This document shows, piece by piece, positions 31,086 to 41,386 of a stretch of DNA of 64,000 nt. The stretch comes from Spiroplasma phoeniceum P40 (GTDB lineage: Bacteria; Bacillota_I; Bacilli_A; Mycoplasmatales; Mycoplasmataceae): NCBI RefSeq assembly GCF_003339775.1, contig NZ_CP031088.1, forward strand, positions 496,001 to 560,000. The letters are read 5' to 3'. Made by a program: the position numbers and the translations under genes. A model generated the notes under the pieces. The model saw only the letters and a program-made list of their open reading frames with translations, had not been told where the DNA came from and did not search any database. Within the stretch, counting starts at the first letter, position 1. Every line of letters begins with the position of its first letter.

Positions 31086-32145
31086 TCATTTTACTTATTT
31101 GTTAGAAATTCCTTATTGGTTATTACAAAATAGTAGTATTGGTAATAAATATCCATTTACTAAAAAGTTTGAATTAGTTAATGAAATTAATCAAATTGGA
31201 ACACGATATAGTGGTAAGACTATTTCAAATATTAAAATGTTTGGTGAATTATTAAAAATTAGTTTATTAATTAAAGAACCAATTTGTATAATTGCTAGTA
31301 TGTATTGGAGTAAAGATTTAAAAGATAGTGTATTTCAAAATATATGAAATATGTTAGATGAAAATAATATTCCTTATACTATTAATTTATCAAATTTTAC
31401 TTTTACTCTATCAAATGGTAGCAAAATATATTGTAAAGGTTTACATTCACCAAGTAGGAAAGAAAAATTGAAAGCCCTTTCTGACTTAAACAAATATAAA
31501 TTAGTAATTGATTGACGAGAAGAATGTGATCAATTTCAACAAAAAGACTTAAGTGATTTAGAGTTTGCTATTCGTGGTTATCAAAATAAAATAACAATTA
31601 ATACATGTAACCCTGAAAGTTTAAAAAGATATATTGTTGGTTATTGTAATCAATTATTACCTTTTAATGAAGAAATAATGCGTAGTAAATATGAACAAAT
31701 AAAATATATTGAAAAATGAAATATGAAAATTATTATTCATTATTCTAGTTGAAGATTAAATTATGAACTACCACAAGATAAAGTTAATGAACAATTAAGA
31801 TTAGAACAATTAGATATTGAAAGAGCAAAAGTGTGGAGTTGAGGTTTACCAGGCAATACTAGTGGGTCAATCTTTGCAAGATATATTGATATTATGCAAG
31901 CAACAGATATTATACAACCAACAAAATTATTAGGTGGTGTTGACTTTGTAGAAACCACACACATTTTTTATTTTTGGTTTTTACAGTTTTGGAAAGTAAA
32001 TTTTTTTAATATTTTTAATTGAGGAGTTGAAATTATGAAAACAAAGCAATATTTTATTTTGCGGTCCCTAGTGAAAAAGTATGGTAAAGATAATGTTATT
32101 AATACTGTTAATAAGATTGCAAAAGATATTGAAATTAAAAAGTAA
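31078..32145 (+). pseudogene. Phage terminase large subunit, truncated and fused in frame to an IS reading frame
   Basis: Residues 1-290 match a large terminase: TRYSGKTISN (P-loop), IDWREECD (Walker B with catalytic Glu), TINTCNPES (motif III-like), then LGGVDF, the start of the nuclease domain, where the insertion sequence begins (31956). The frame stays open across the IS end and reads into MKTKQYFILRSLVKKYGKDN... to TAA 32143, giving a 355-residue chimera. The nuclease domain is lost and not found after the IS, so packaging function should be dead. Confidence 0.7.
32035..32145 (+). CDS. IS orfA-like 36-residue N-terminal segment
   Basis: MKTKQYFILRSLVKKYGKDNVINTVNKIAKDIEIKK, behind GAGGAG, is a helical basic peptide of the kind that starts transposases (HTH). 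It ends just before a perfect hairpin, and the catalytic part lies in the next frame. It may be the real N-terminus of the transposase, separated by a rearrangement. It is also in frame with the interrupted terminase. Confidence 0.5.
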   Translation: MKTKQYFILRSLVKKYGKDNVINTVNKIAKDIEIKK

Positions 32146-32148
32146 AAG

Positions 32149-32191
32149 AATAAATTATTCCGCTAATAAATTACGCGGAATAATTTATTCA
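32149..32191. repeat. Perfect 16-bp hairpin inside the IS
   Basis: GAATAAATTATTCCGC and GCGGAATAATTTATTC are exact reverse complements with an 11-base loop. It sits between the two transposase frames. Confidence 0.8.
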
Positions 32192-32203
32192 GTAGTGTTT
32201 TTA

Positions 32204-33013
32204 ATGGAGCAAAGCGACAACGAGCGGAGCGAGTTTGCAAATTTCAATTTTTTAGTTTTTTGTGATTTATATTTTGAATATTGTAATAAACATGATGGTG
32301 GTGTTTTATCTTTGTTTTATAATTTAAAAAAAGGAATTCATGGAGAAGAATTAAAAAATAAAGCACCAAAAAATTTAAAAACATTTTTTCGTTGACTTAA
32401 AAAAGATGAAAGATGATTAAAAATAAAAAATAAAATTAAAGAAATTAAAAAACAACATCCAAAATATGAAGTTAAAGAAATAGGTTTGTTACAGATGGAC
32501 GCTAAATATTTTGTACCAAGTAAATTTCCAGTTGATAAAAAGTATTATGTTTATGATTTTATTGATGAAAAAACAAGATTAGCATTAGGATATGTTTATG
32601 ATAAATTAAGTACTGATAATGCTATTGATGCTGTTAAAAAAGCAATTAGTGATTTTAAAAATATATTTGGTATTATAATAACACGGATTAGAACTGATAA
32701 CGGTTCTGAATTTATTAATAATTATCGTAATAATCAAAAAATTAGTGTTAAAAAAACTAATTTTACTCAATTTTTAACAGATAAAAATATTTTGCATCAA
32801 ACAACACCAATTCGCTCTCCACAGTCAAACGGTAAGATTGAAAGATTTCATCAAAATTATACTAAATTATTTGTATTTGAAGAAAAAATATTAAATGCAG
32901 TTAGTTTACAGAATAAATTAAATGATTATTATTATTTTTATAATTTTGAAAGAGTACATAAGTCTTTAAATTTTCAGACACCATTTAATTTTTTGAATAG
33001 TTTAATTAAATAA
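32204..33013 (+). CDS. IS transposase, rve/DDE integrase core
   Basis: Length is 269 residues from ATG 32204; the frame is open further left, but that part overlaps the orfA-like peptide and looks non-coding. DDE residues are visible: LQMDAKYF (first Asp), RTDNGSEF (second Asp), NGKIERFHQN (Glu). HKSLNFQTPFNFL ends the core as in IS481/IS3-like enzymes. The peptide MEQSDNERSEFANF before the core comes from purine-rich DNA unlike the rest. It may depend on a frameshift or be inactive. Confidence 0.75.
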
Positions 33014-33148
33014 TTTGCGAATTATTATTTTTTGTATTTAAACTAATTTTTAGTTTGTTTAATTTTATATTTTTTATTTATTTATTTTATGATATTTTTT
33101 TATTATAAATAAATATTTTTATTATTTTCTTGTAATCTTTAAAATGTG

Positions 33149-33472
33149 TGTGGTATACTACAAAAATATGATAAAATTACCTTTTTGTAGTTTTAATATC
33201 TGTTAAATTTTTCTTAAAAATTAACATAATAAAATAATCATTTGGTCTAAAATTTAGATAAAAAATCTTGAATATTCTATCTAAATCTATTTAGGTTTGA
33301 AACTGACTTTGAAAAATTTTTAGTCTTGTCAGTTTCAGATAGTATATCTAAGCCTACAGATGCACTAATTTTTGATTTACCAAATTTATTTTATGCATAT
33401 GAAATTAGTACATAGACAGCTGGTTTTCTAATTTTAGGAACTACTTAACTTTTATTCTATCTAATAAAAGAA
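33149..33472. other. Intergenic remnant region
   Basis: No intact gene. CTACAAAAA / TTTTTGTAG (33154-33190) is an inverted repeat. The minus strand reads SKISASVGLDILSETDK in a short open stretch, perhaps a protein relic. Nothing else is supported. Confidence 0.3.
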
Positions 33473-33498
33473 AAAACTCTTCTTTTTTGAAGAGTTTT
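33473..33498 (-). terminator. Terminator of the lipoprotein gene
   Basis: AAAACTCTTC / GAAGAGTTTT perfect 10-bp stem with a six-T loop, overlapping the stop codon; a T run follows on the minus strand. Confidence 0.8.
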
Positions 33499-35704
33499 AA
33501 GGTTGATAAATTAAGTTTATTTTTAACATAAATGTACCATTAGCGAATTGGCCAGTTGATGTTTTAACCTTAATAATCAATTCTTGTTGTGGATTATTTT
33601 CTGTTGGGAAATTAAATTGTTCAATGAATTCTTCTGATTCTGTATCATAAGATAATAATTCTCATAAAATATTTGGTTGTTGTCCTTTTAAACTTGGATT
33701 TTTTATGATTCCATCATATAGGATTGCATTAACCATATTTTTTACTAATTCTTTTTTATTTGCTAATGTTCTTGGTAAACTACGAATAAAGATTAGCAAC
33801 ATTGAACTTGTTAAATCAAGATTAAACTTAATTGGGACAGTTGGGGTTAAATTTAATTTAAGAGTAACTTGACCTTTAAAAATAGCATTATTTTTAGATG
33901 AAAACTGCAACTCTAAAGGAATTTTATTATCACTACTACTTACATCATATTTATTAATCGCTTCATTTAGTTGTTGACAAATTGACTCAAAGTAGTTTCA
34001 ATCCGTTTGAATTTTAGAAAGCCCAAAAGTTGGTTCATCTTCAACAATAAATATTGGATTTTTAATAATATCGCCTCAAATTTGATGAGCTAAATATGGC
34101 ACTTGGTTGTCCGAACTACTTTGTTTTCTTGGCACAAATTGATAAGTTTTATAGGATAAATCAACTACGGGGTTTTCTTCAATTGGCTTATTAACCATTT
34201 TAATTTGACCGTGAACAGTAACTTTAAAATCACGACCAGCAACCTCTTGTTTTCCAGAAATATTCATTACATAAGTTTCTCATTTTCCACTTTTTTTAGT
34301 TTCTTTTAAAGCATTACTTAGTCTGTCTAGGTCTTGAGGTTCAAAATTCACTAAATCACCTGATAAATGCGGATTCCATGCCTTATTATTAATCAGTTTA
34401 TATCATACTAAATCTAAAACTGAGTTTGTTGTGTGTTTATCATCTTCAGCCAATAAAATTGGGTCTAATGCTAATAACCCAGGATCAATTCCTTGATTAA
34501 TTAATGTTAATGTGATTGTAATATTGCCTTTAAACATTGGGTCAGTGTTAAGATTAAGTGCCTGCAAAGTAAATTTTTCTCTTTGCCCAATATTAGGTCA
34601 ATTCTTATTAAATATTGATTGTCAACTTGTGGTGTCAAAATTAGTTAATGCTGGGCCACCATTAATGTTTGTTTCACGCATTACTAATTTTCAAATTCAA
34701 TCTTTATCAACATTTGGTCGTTCTTGTTGAGTTACAATAATTGGAATTGATAATTCTATTGTTGGTGGTAATTCAATTTGATCTTTAAAAATGAATCCAA
34801 CAACTCTCATATAATGATGAATGCTTTCATCAATTGGTGTTGCTAAAAAATTCAACTCTGTATTACTACCAATATTTTGTTCTGTTACAGTACTTCAATC
34901 AATTTGATAGTCATTATAATCACTTGAAACTTGCGAATCATTGTTAAACTGTTGTTTAATTTCTTTTCACACTAAGTCATATAACTTTGCTAGTTCTAAG
35001 TTATTCTGCTGTAATTTCAAATTAACCATAGCACGATAACTAATAATGCTTAATTTAATTGTAATTGTCCCACTAAAAAGACTTGTTGGCGTATTTGCTT
35101 TGCCATTATATTCAGCAAACATTGTTACAGGCAATGCTTTGTTATAATCTCCTGCCAATTGAAAACCTGAGATATCATAAGTTTCTGCATCAATTGGCGT
35201 TTCTGGTTTAAAACTACCAACGGCCTTTTCTCAAATCTCATTATATAATTCCTCAACATTTTCATATTTTGTGACATCTCATATATTTTCTAAGTTAACA
35301 TTTTGACTAATATCCATTGACAACTTTTTAACTAAAGTAAAACGAACGGTAATTGAACCAATATATGGAATATTTTCATCGTGGCGAATTGTTAAAACAA
35401 CATATCCAGTTTGTGGTGTATTAGCAGTAACCGGTTTTACCATATTTTCCGAATCAGTAATTTCAACAAAATCTAAAAGTAAATCTTGAGAAAGCCTTCC
35501 TTCAATTTTTGCTTGATTAAAAATTGATTCTTCTACAGTCATATTATCATCAGTAACAATAACATTATTAGTTAAAGTGAATTCTGTTGAAATATTCTCT
35601 CTTCCAGCAATTTTTGATGGAGAAGGCGTTCCGCATGATATAACACTAACTATCGGAGCACTTGTAGTCAGAAATGTTGTTAGGAGTGTTAAAATTTTAC
35701 GCAT
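33497..35704 (-). CDS. Large lipoprotein with repeated beta domains
   Basis: Length is 735 residues. Signal MRKILTLLTTFLTTSAPIVS and lipobox VISC (Cys 24). ATG 35704 follows AGGAAGGG; an upstream in-frame ATG would place that site inside the gene. The mature part contains about five copies of a loose module that ends in SGTITIKLSI / KGNITITLTL / KGQVTLKLNL-type strands after a Trp-containing helix (ELYNEIWEKAV; KLYDLVWKEIK; SVLDLVWYKLI). This repetition suggests duplicated domains on the cell surface. Function unknown. Confidence 0.8.
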
Positions 35705-35742
35705 GTAAATCCCTTCCTTTTCAAACATTAATACTTATTATC

Positions 35743-35752
35743 ATTATACACA
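35743..35752 (-). promoter_or_regulatory. Extended -10 promoter of the lipoprotein gene
   Basis: TGTGTATAAT on the minus strand, about 40 bases before the start, in the short gap after the upstream gene. Confidence 0.45.
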
Positions 35753-35775
35753 TTTTCATCTTTTATACATAAATT

Positions 35776-37818
35776 TTAAATATAATTAATATTAAAACGG
35801 AAAGTAATTGATTGAAGATGGTCTGGAACATTTTCTTTTGCTTTTAATTCTAATTTAATATCAAGAACAGTTAAATTACTATATCTTTCTTCACTGCTAA
35901 TTTGCAATGCATAAAATCAATCATTAAAAGTAGCAGCACTATTATGATAATTATTTAAAGGTGTAAATGTGATAATATCGTCTGCAATTCCATTAGCATA
36001 ATCTATTTGTGATACATTATCACTAATGTTTAAATTGTTTCCTGCCATTTGACTAATATTTTGTATAAATTCCCATGTACGATTAACAATTTGTTTTTGT
36101 AGTATTGCTTTAAATGAAGTTACATCATGTGGAATATTTCGAACATCAATATCAATGTAATTTAATGGTTTTTGTGCTCAATATAAATTAGCACTTCAAT
36201 ATTTTGTAAATAAAATATTTCGTTTTTGTTTATCACTAATTAAATAGGCATCATGATCACCGGGATTAACTAAATTAGTAATTGAATGTAACGATGGTTG
36301 ATCAATTATTACATAGTTTGTTTTTGCCACTTGATTATTATTAAAACTAATTGTTAAATCACCATTTTCTTGAATCGTTCTTTTAACAACAGTATAATCT
36401 GCTTTTTCAATTATTCCATATGATTGAAATGGTAAAATATTTCAATCATAAACTCATTTATATTTTGAACTATTAGGGTTACTCAAAACATCTTCTTGTA
36501 ATTCTCTAATTGCTGTTGCTAATGAATATTTTCCATTTAAAACATCTTTAATTTGCTCTCCCAATCGATTTGCAATCACATTTTGAATTGTTTCACCTTG
36601 TGGTAAAAACATAAAGTAAAATTGCTCTGGTTGGTTAACATTTAAAGGTTTTGGTTGAAGATGTTGATATCAAAATTGTCATTCGGTTGGTACAAGTTCT
36701 TTTGGTAAGACTAAACCACGATTTTGTGATGTTTCTAAAATATTAATTAAAAAAATTAATAATTGTGGAATATATTTACCATTAATTTGAGTATCTGTTT
36801 TTTCAAAACTTTGCTCTGAATCACCCTTTTTATATGCTGACTGAATTACCCGATTAATATCAAGCATATAATGCGTACTATCAATAACAGTTCCTGGAAG
36901 CAGTTGATCATTTTGATTAACACTTGAAATAGCAAAATTACTATATGGATTATAATCACCAATAAATTCTTTATCATTTCCTTTATTTTCTGCATAAAAA
37001 GCAGCAAAACGTTCTTTATAGGCAGCATAAACTTGATCTGCTAACGCCAAACTATCATTAGTACCATTAATCATAATATTATTAGCTTGTTCACCTAGAA
37101 CATTTGTTTGTTTTTCTCAAACTGTTGGTTTTAAATAATCTTTGTTTCTTGTTTCTCCTAATTTAAAACTTAAAAAGTTTGATAAAAATCCTTGATTTCC
37201 AACAAATAGGGTTGGCATTCAAACCAGATTTTTTTGGATTACGTCTTCGTATTTGATTTTTAAAAATAATAAATTTTTCATCAAATTAAATTGGTTTTTT
37301 TGCACATCAGCAAGACTTAACTGTTGTGCCCCTCGTGAATCAGTATAAATATCTAAAATTTGAATTTGCTTAGGATCTTTGTATTTATTCTTAAAAAAGA
37401 TATTTTTTGTAATGTATAAACTAGGTGCTTTTTCAAAAATTAAATTATAAGCATATTCTAATCGTAATGATCTCGCACGAGCGCGAGTTTGTGCAACTTG
37501 CCCAGTATTACGGTCAGGAGGAATTTCATAAGTTTCAAAAACCGGAGTTGTTGTTGTATTATCGCGTAGTTTTGTTTTTGCAAAGTTAACTTCAAAATAA
37601 TCCCCATCATTAACATCAGGCAAGGGTCCATCAGTTTCAATTCCACCATAATTTAAAATATTTGCTAAAAATGACACACCAAAATAAGCAGAGGGAATTA
37701 AAGCACCAAGATATAACACAGCACAAATTGCGGCAAGTCACCCTTTTTTACGTGATGCTACAGTAACATTCTTTGTTAAGTTATTAAGTTTATGTCAACT
37801 ACCTGGTTTTCTTGCCAT
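35776..37818 (-). CDS. Large membrane-anchored extracellular protein
   Basis: Length is 680 residues. A basic N-terminus (ARKPGSWHKLNNLTKN) is followed by one hydrophobic helix (WLAAICAVLYLGALIPSAYFGV, about 27-48) and a long ectodomain rich in Asn, Gln and Tyr; no lipobox. RBS AAGGAGA. Architecture as in the protein at 27807. It is followed by the lipoprotein gene 71 bases downstream, so the two surface proteins may work together. Function unknown. Confidence 0.75.
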
Positions 37819-37865
37819 TGAAATCTCCTTTAGTAAGCTTAATAATAGACTTATTGAATGGGTTT

Positions 37866-37893
37866 ATTATAACAAAATTAATATTAAATGCAA
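37866..37893 (-). promoter_or_regulatory. Sigma-A promoter of the membrane-anchored protein
   Basis: On the minus strand TTGCAT, 16-base spacer, TATAAT; the -10 lies about 48 bases before the ATG. Confidence 0.55.
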
Positions 37894-37939
37894 AGTAACC
37901 TTTTTGAACAAAATTAAGCTTTTTAATTGTTCTTTTTAA

Positions 37940-38062
37940 ATAAAAAGTGGTAGTAAGAAAAAAGATGAATTAAATCTAAATTTAGAACAAGAATTTAGCA
38001 GTAATGAAATAAATGATGATGAAGAAATTGCTAAAACTGTTGATGAAATTTTTTCTGATTAA
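37940..38062 (+). pseudogene. C-terminal fragment of a phage-like protein
   Basis: KSGSKKKDELNLNLEQEFSS then an acidic tail ending IFSD; no start codon. Highly charged ends of this kind occur in small phage proteins. It lies 4 bases before the HNH gene. Confidence 0.35.
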
Positions 38063-38066
38063 GAAA

Positions 38067-38420
38067 ATGAAAAATAATTGAAAAGATTATGATAAAAATC
38101 GTCCAATTAGACATAAATTTTATCGCAATAAAAAATGAGTAAAAATAAGAAACGATTATTTTAATAGCAAAATGGGAATATGTAAACGATGTTATCAAAA
38201 AAGATATATAGTTAATGGCGTTATTGTTCACCACAAAGAATATATTACCGATCAAGATTTTATTAATTGAAACATTGATAAACTTTTTGCATGAAAAAAT
38301 TTAGAACTATTATGTATGAAATGCCACAATAAAGAACACAAAACCGAAAAAGGATATCGCGATAATGTCATAATTGACGAAAAAACTGGCAAAGTAAAAA
38401 TAATCGATAAAGAAGAATAA
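38067..38420 (+). CDS. HNH endonuclease, phage type
   Basis: Length is 117 residues. GICKRCYQKR (first Cys pair), VHHKEY (catalytic His pair), NLELLCMKCHNKEH (Asn, second Cys pair and final His) give a complete zinc-bound HNH fold. In dsDNA phages such genes sit next to terminase genes and assist genome packaging. Here the neighbours are phage fragments. RBS weak (AAGAAA). The gene appears intact. Confidence 0.85.
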
Positions 38421-38547
38421 AGACTTTGATAAAGCAAGCAAAGTTGTTTCAGAAACACAACTTTATAAACAAGCTGGTAATAGCATTGTGATTGATGTAT
38501 TAGAAAAGATTTTTATAAAAATGTTTAAAACAGAAAAGAAAAATTAA
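38421..38547 (+). pseudogene. Cytosine-5 DNA methyltransferase, C-terminal fragment
   Basis: TQLYKQAGNSIVIDVLEKIF corresponds to motif X (YKQAGNSI) of the family. Only the last 40 residues remain, directly after the HNH stop. It complements the N-terminal fragment at 21511-21981, but the two lie 16 kb apart. Confidence 0.75.
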
Positions 38548-38564
38548 CAAAGGAAGTGAAAAAA

Positions 38565-38744
38565 ATGAATAGTTATAAAATAATAATAGGATATTATAAT
38601 AAAATTTGTTCTGTTTGTAATAAAGAAATTCCAATTATTTTTACCCAAGCAGGATTATTAAAAATTAATGAAAATGAAAATCAATTACTTTATAATGGAC
38701 ATTTTAAATGTATAAAAAATAAGTATGATAAGATTAATTTATAA
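38565..38744 (+). CDS. 59-residue Cys-containing protein
   Basis: MNSYKIIIGYYNKICSVCNKEIPIIF has CxxC at 15-18 and a later HFKC, suggesting one zinc site. The ATG at 38565 follows GGAAGTG. Not recognised; part of the phage-like string. Confidence 0.5.
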   Translation: MNSYKIIIGYYNKICSVCNKEIPIIFTQAGLLKINENENQLLYNGHFKCIKNKYDKINL

Positions 38745-38768
38745 ATATTAAAATAAGGAAAAAATATT

Positions 38769-40174
38769 ATGGAATATAATTTTAAAATTAGTTTATTCAA
38801 AAGCATTGCAGAAGAACAAGAATTAACATTATATACAAATAAGCTAAATATTATTTTTGGAGAAAATAGTTCTGGTAAAACTGTTCTATTAGATGCTATA
38901 AAATGGGTATTAGGAGAAGATAATAACTTATATTAAAAATTATGATAAATTGGATAATTTTATTTTTAAAATAGAACAAATTAATAATTTAAAATTTAGT
39001 GAAAATGAAAAATTTATAACTTTTACCAGAAAATATAATGAGGGTACATTATGGGAAAACAATGAATTTGATTATGAAGGTAATCCTACTTTTATAAATA
39101 AAATTAAAAGAGAAATTTATGAAAAATATGAAAATTATTGACCAAAAAGTTTTTTAACTGTAAATAAAGATTTAAATGATGAAAAAATATTAATTTCTTT
39201 TAAAGAAAATATTACTCATCAAGATACTAAACCAAAAGTATTAAATAAATTAGTAAATAATAAAGAAATGAATCTAAAAGCAAAACAAAAATAGATTTTA
39301 TTTATATTTTAGATAAATTTAATAAACTTAATTTTGATTTTTATAAAAATAATGATTATGATATTTCTTCTGCAACAGAAAATATTTCTTTCCCCTTAAA
39401 TGAAATAACAAAAATATATTCAGATAATAAAAATTCAGATAATAAATATTTAAAATTATTTTGTGATTTCTTTGGAGGAAAAAAATCGCGGAAGAAATTA
39501 ATAAATTTATTAATTTGAATAATATAACAGAATACGATAAACAAATTCGTAATAATTTTAAAAAAGTAATAGAGAATAATACTAATGAAAAAATTAAAAA
39601 TATTTTTTTAAATATATTTTCAATCAATAAATTATTTTTATTACTAAAAATAAAATTAGAAAATGATTATTTAGAGTTATGTGTGGAAGATCAAAATAAT
39701 TCTAGATTATTTGGTGGACAATCACCAAAAGAACAGAGTCAGGGATATAAACAAATTTTTTATTTAATAGCTATTTTAGAAGGAATAAAATTAATTGACG
39801 AAAACAAAAAAAGAATTAATTCTAATTCCAATAGTTGTTTTATTTGATGAACCCGATAAAAATATTCATTATTCTATTCAAAAAGAATTATCAAAATATT
39901 TAATAAAATATATTAACGAAAATAAAAATATTTTAATAGTTATTGCTACACACTCGGGATTTTTACTTTCTGAAGAAAAAGAAGAAAATAATGAAGAAAA
40001 TAATATAATTATTACTAAATTATTAGAAAATGGTCAAACAGAAATTAAAGAATATGATGAAGTAAAAAAAATGATAATATTGATTTTGATAATTCAATTT
40101 TTCCTATTAATTCCTTTTATTTAATTTCTAACTGATATAAAAAAATAGAAGAAATAATTAAAAAAGTAAATTAG
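38769..40174 (+). pseudogene. AAA/SMC-like ATPase (OLD-type), multiply frameshifted
   Basis: Pieces in three frames give one protein of about 460 residues: GENSSGKTVLLDAIKW (Walker A), FGGQSPKEQSQGYKQ (signature-like), VVLFDEPDKN (Walker B) and ATHSGFLL (H-loop). At least five indels (about 38925, 39285, 39485, 39805, 40070) break it. Similar ATPases occur in phage-defence and plasmid genes. No nuclease domain is seen. Dead as it stands. Confidence 0.7.
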
Positions 40175-40711
40175 CATTTTGATATAATGAAGAGGAATAT
40201 ATTAAAAAATATAATAAAGATATTAATATAGAAAAAATTAGATTGAAAAAAATTTAAAAGATAGATATTTATATTTTTTGAGTGATGGAAAAAGATATAA
40301 AGATATTTTACATACAACAGAGAATGCAAATATTAGCGAAAGAACAATATCTAATATTTTTAAAAATGCCGATTTAGAAGAAACCGATTACATTAGTAAT
40401 AAAAATAACAATAAAATTAAAATTCCAAATAATATTTTATATATTCAAATTGACGGAGCTTTTGTTCCTATGAGAGAAAATAAAAAAAAGAATTGAAAAG
40501 AAAATATTTTTTTCAACTATGCATGTAGGTATTAATGAAGAAAAATCAACTAAAACAAGAAAAGTAATTAAAAAGAAAAAGGGTGTTTTTCAAATAATGG
40601 ATAAAAATGTTACTAAAAATAAAAAATCTAGTTTTAATAATTTTATTGACAAAATTTTTAAACTAATGTATACTTATGATATTAATGAAAATACTATAAT
40701 ATTAGTATTAA
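40175..40711 (+). pseudogene. UPF0236/ISLre2-type transposase, N-terminal fragment
   Basis: Reads EEYIKKYNKDINIEKIRL, LKDRYLYFLSDGKRYKDIL, SERTISNIFKNADLEE and IQIDGAFVPMRENKKK. An extra A near 40488 then shifts the frame before STMHVGINEEKSTKTRK and on to ILVLS. Another shift lies near 40255. Homology to the copy at 20.7 kb ends at 40711, where pdhA begins on the opposite strand. Confidence 0.75.
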
Positions 40712-41349
40712 GCTGCAAAGTTTATTGCTTTCGTTGCTTTACGACGCGGAGTTGAAATTGCATACTGATTATTTTCCACAATAAAAATTGCTGGAACTTC
40801 ATGTAACTTCGCAAGGTTCATTGCTTCATAAAATTCTCCTTCAGAAGAACCACCATCACCAGTTGTTGTAATAACAACACCATGACGTTTATTATATTTT
40901 TCAGAAAATGCTAACCCAGTTGCATGCGAATATTGTGTTGCAATTGGAATATTAATTGGTAAAGTATTAATTCCTTCTGGCATATAACTTCCCATTTCAT
41001 TTCCACATCAATATAACATAATATTGCGCATTGGAACACCTGTTGCTAATCAAGCAGCATTATTTCGATATGCTGAGGAAAATCAGTCTTTTCCTTTAAT
41101 AATTTGCATTCCATATGCTACTTCAGTTGCTTCTTGACCAGTTGATGAAAGAAATGATAGCATTCTTCCTTGTCTTTGAATTTTATTTTGAAAATCATCT
41201 TGGCGACGTGATAAGCACATTAATTTATACGCTGTTAAAACCTCATCGTCACTAATTTTTGGCACCAAATCTGGTTTAACAATCTTTCCCGTTGCATCCA
41301 TAATTTGAAGCATTTCATTTTTTAACGAATCAAATTTGTTAAAATACAT
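40708..41349 (-). pseudogene. pdhA: Pyruvate dehydrogenase E1 alpha, 3'-truncated
   Basis: Residues 1-213 of an enzyme of about 370. Starts MYFNKFDSLKNEM behind CAGGAA. It has the E1 substrate-channel region (SSTGQEATEVAYG), the thiamine-diphosphate/Mg motif GDGGSSEGEFYEAMN and NNQYAISTPRRKATKAINFAA, and then ends at the edge of a transposase fragment with a chance TAA. The C-terminal third, with the phosphorylation-loop/active-site His region and subunit contacts, is absent, and pdhB, pdhC and pdhD do not follow. It lies 37 bases downstream of lplA. Confidence 0.85.
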
Positions 41350-41386
41350 CTTTTTGATTCCTGCCTTTCCTGTTTTTTAAATATTT

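Larger units (their letters stand above)
31956..33148 (+). mobile_element. Insertion sequence, DDE transposase, about 1.2 kb
   Basis: Terminal inverted repeats CCACACACATTTT (31956-31968) and AAAATGTGTGTGG (33136-33148) frame a transposase on the plus strand. No target duplication is evident in the flanks (TTTGTAGAAA and TATACTACAA), so one side probably suffered a later deletion. It is inserted in the terminase gene. Confidence 0.8.
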
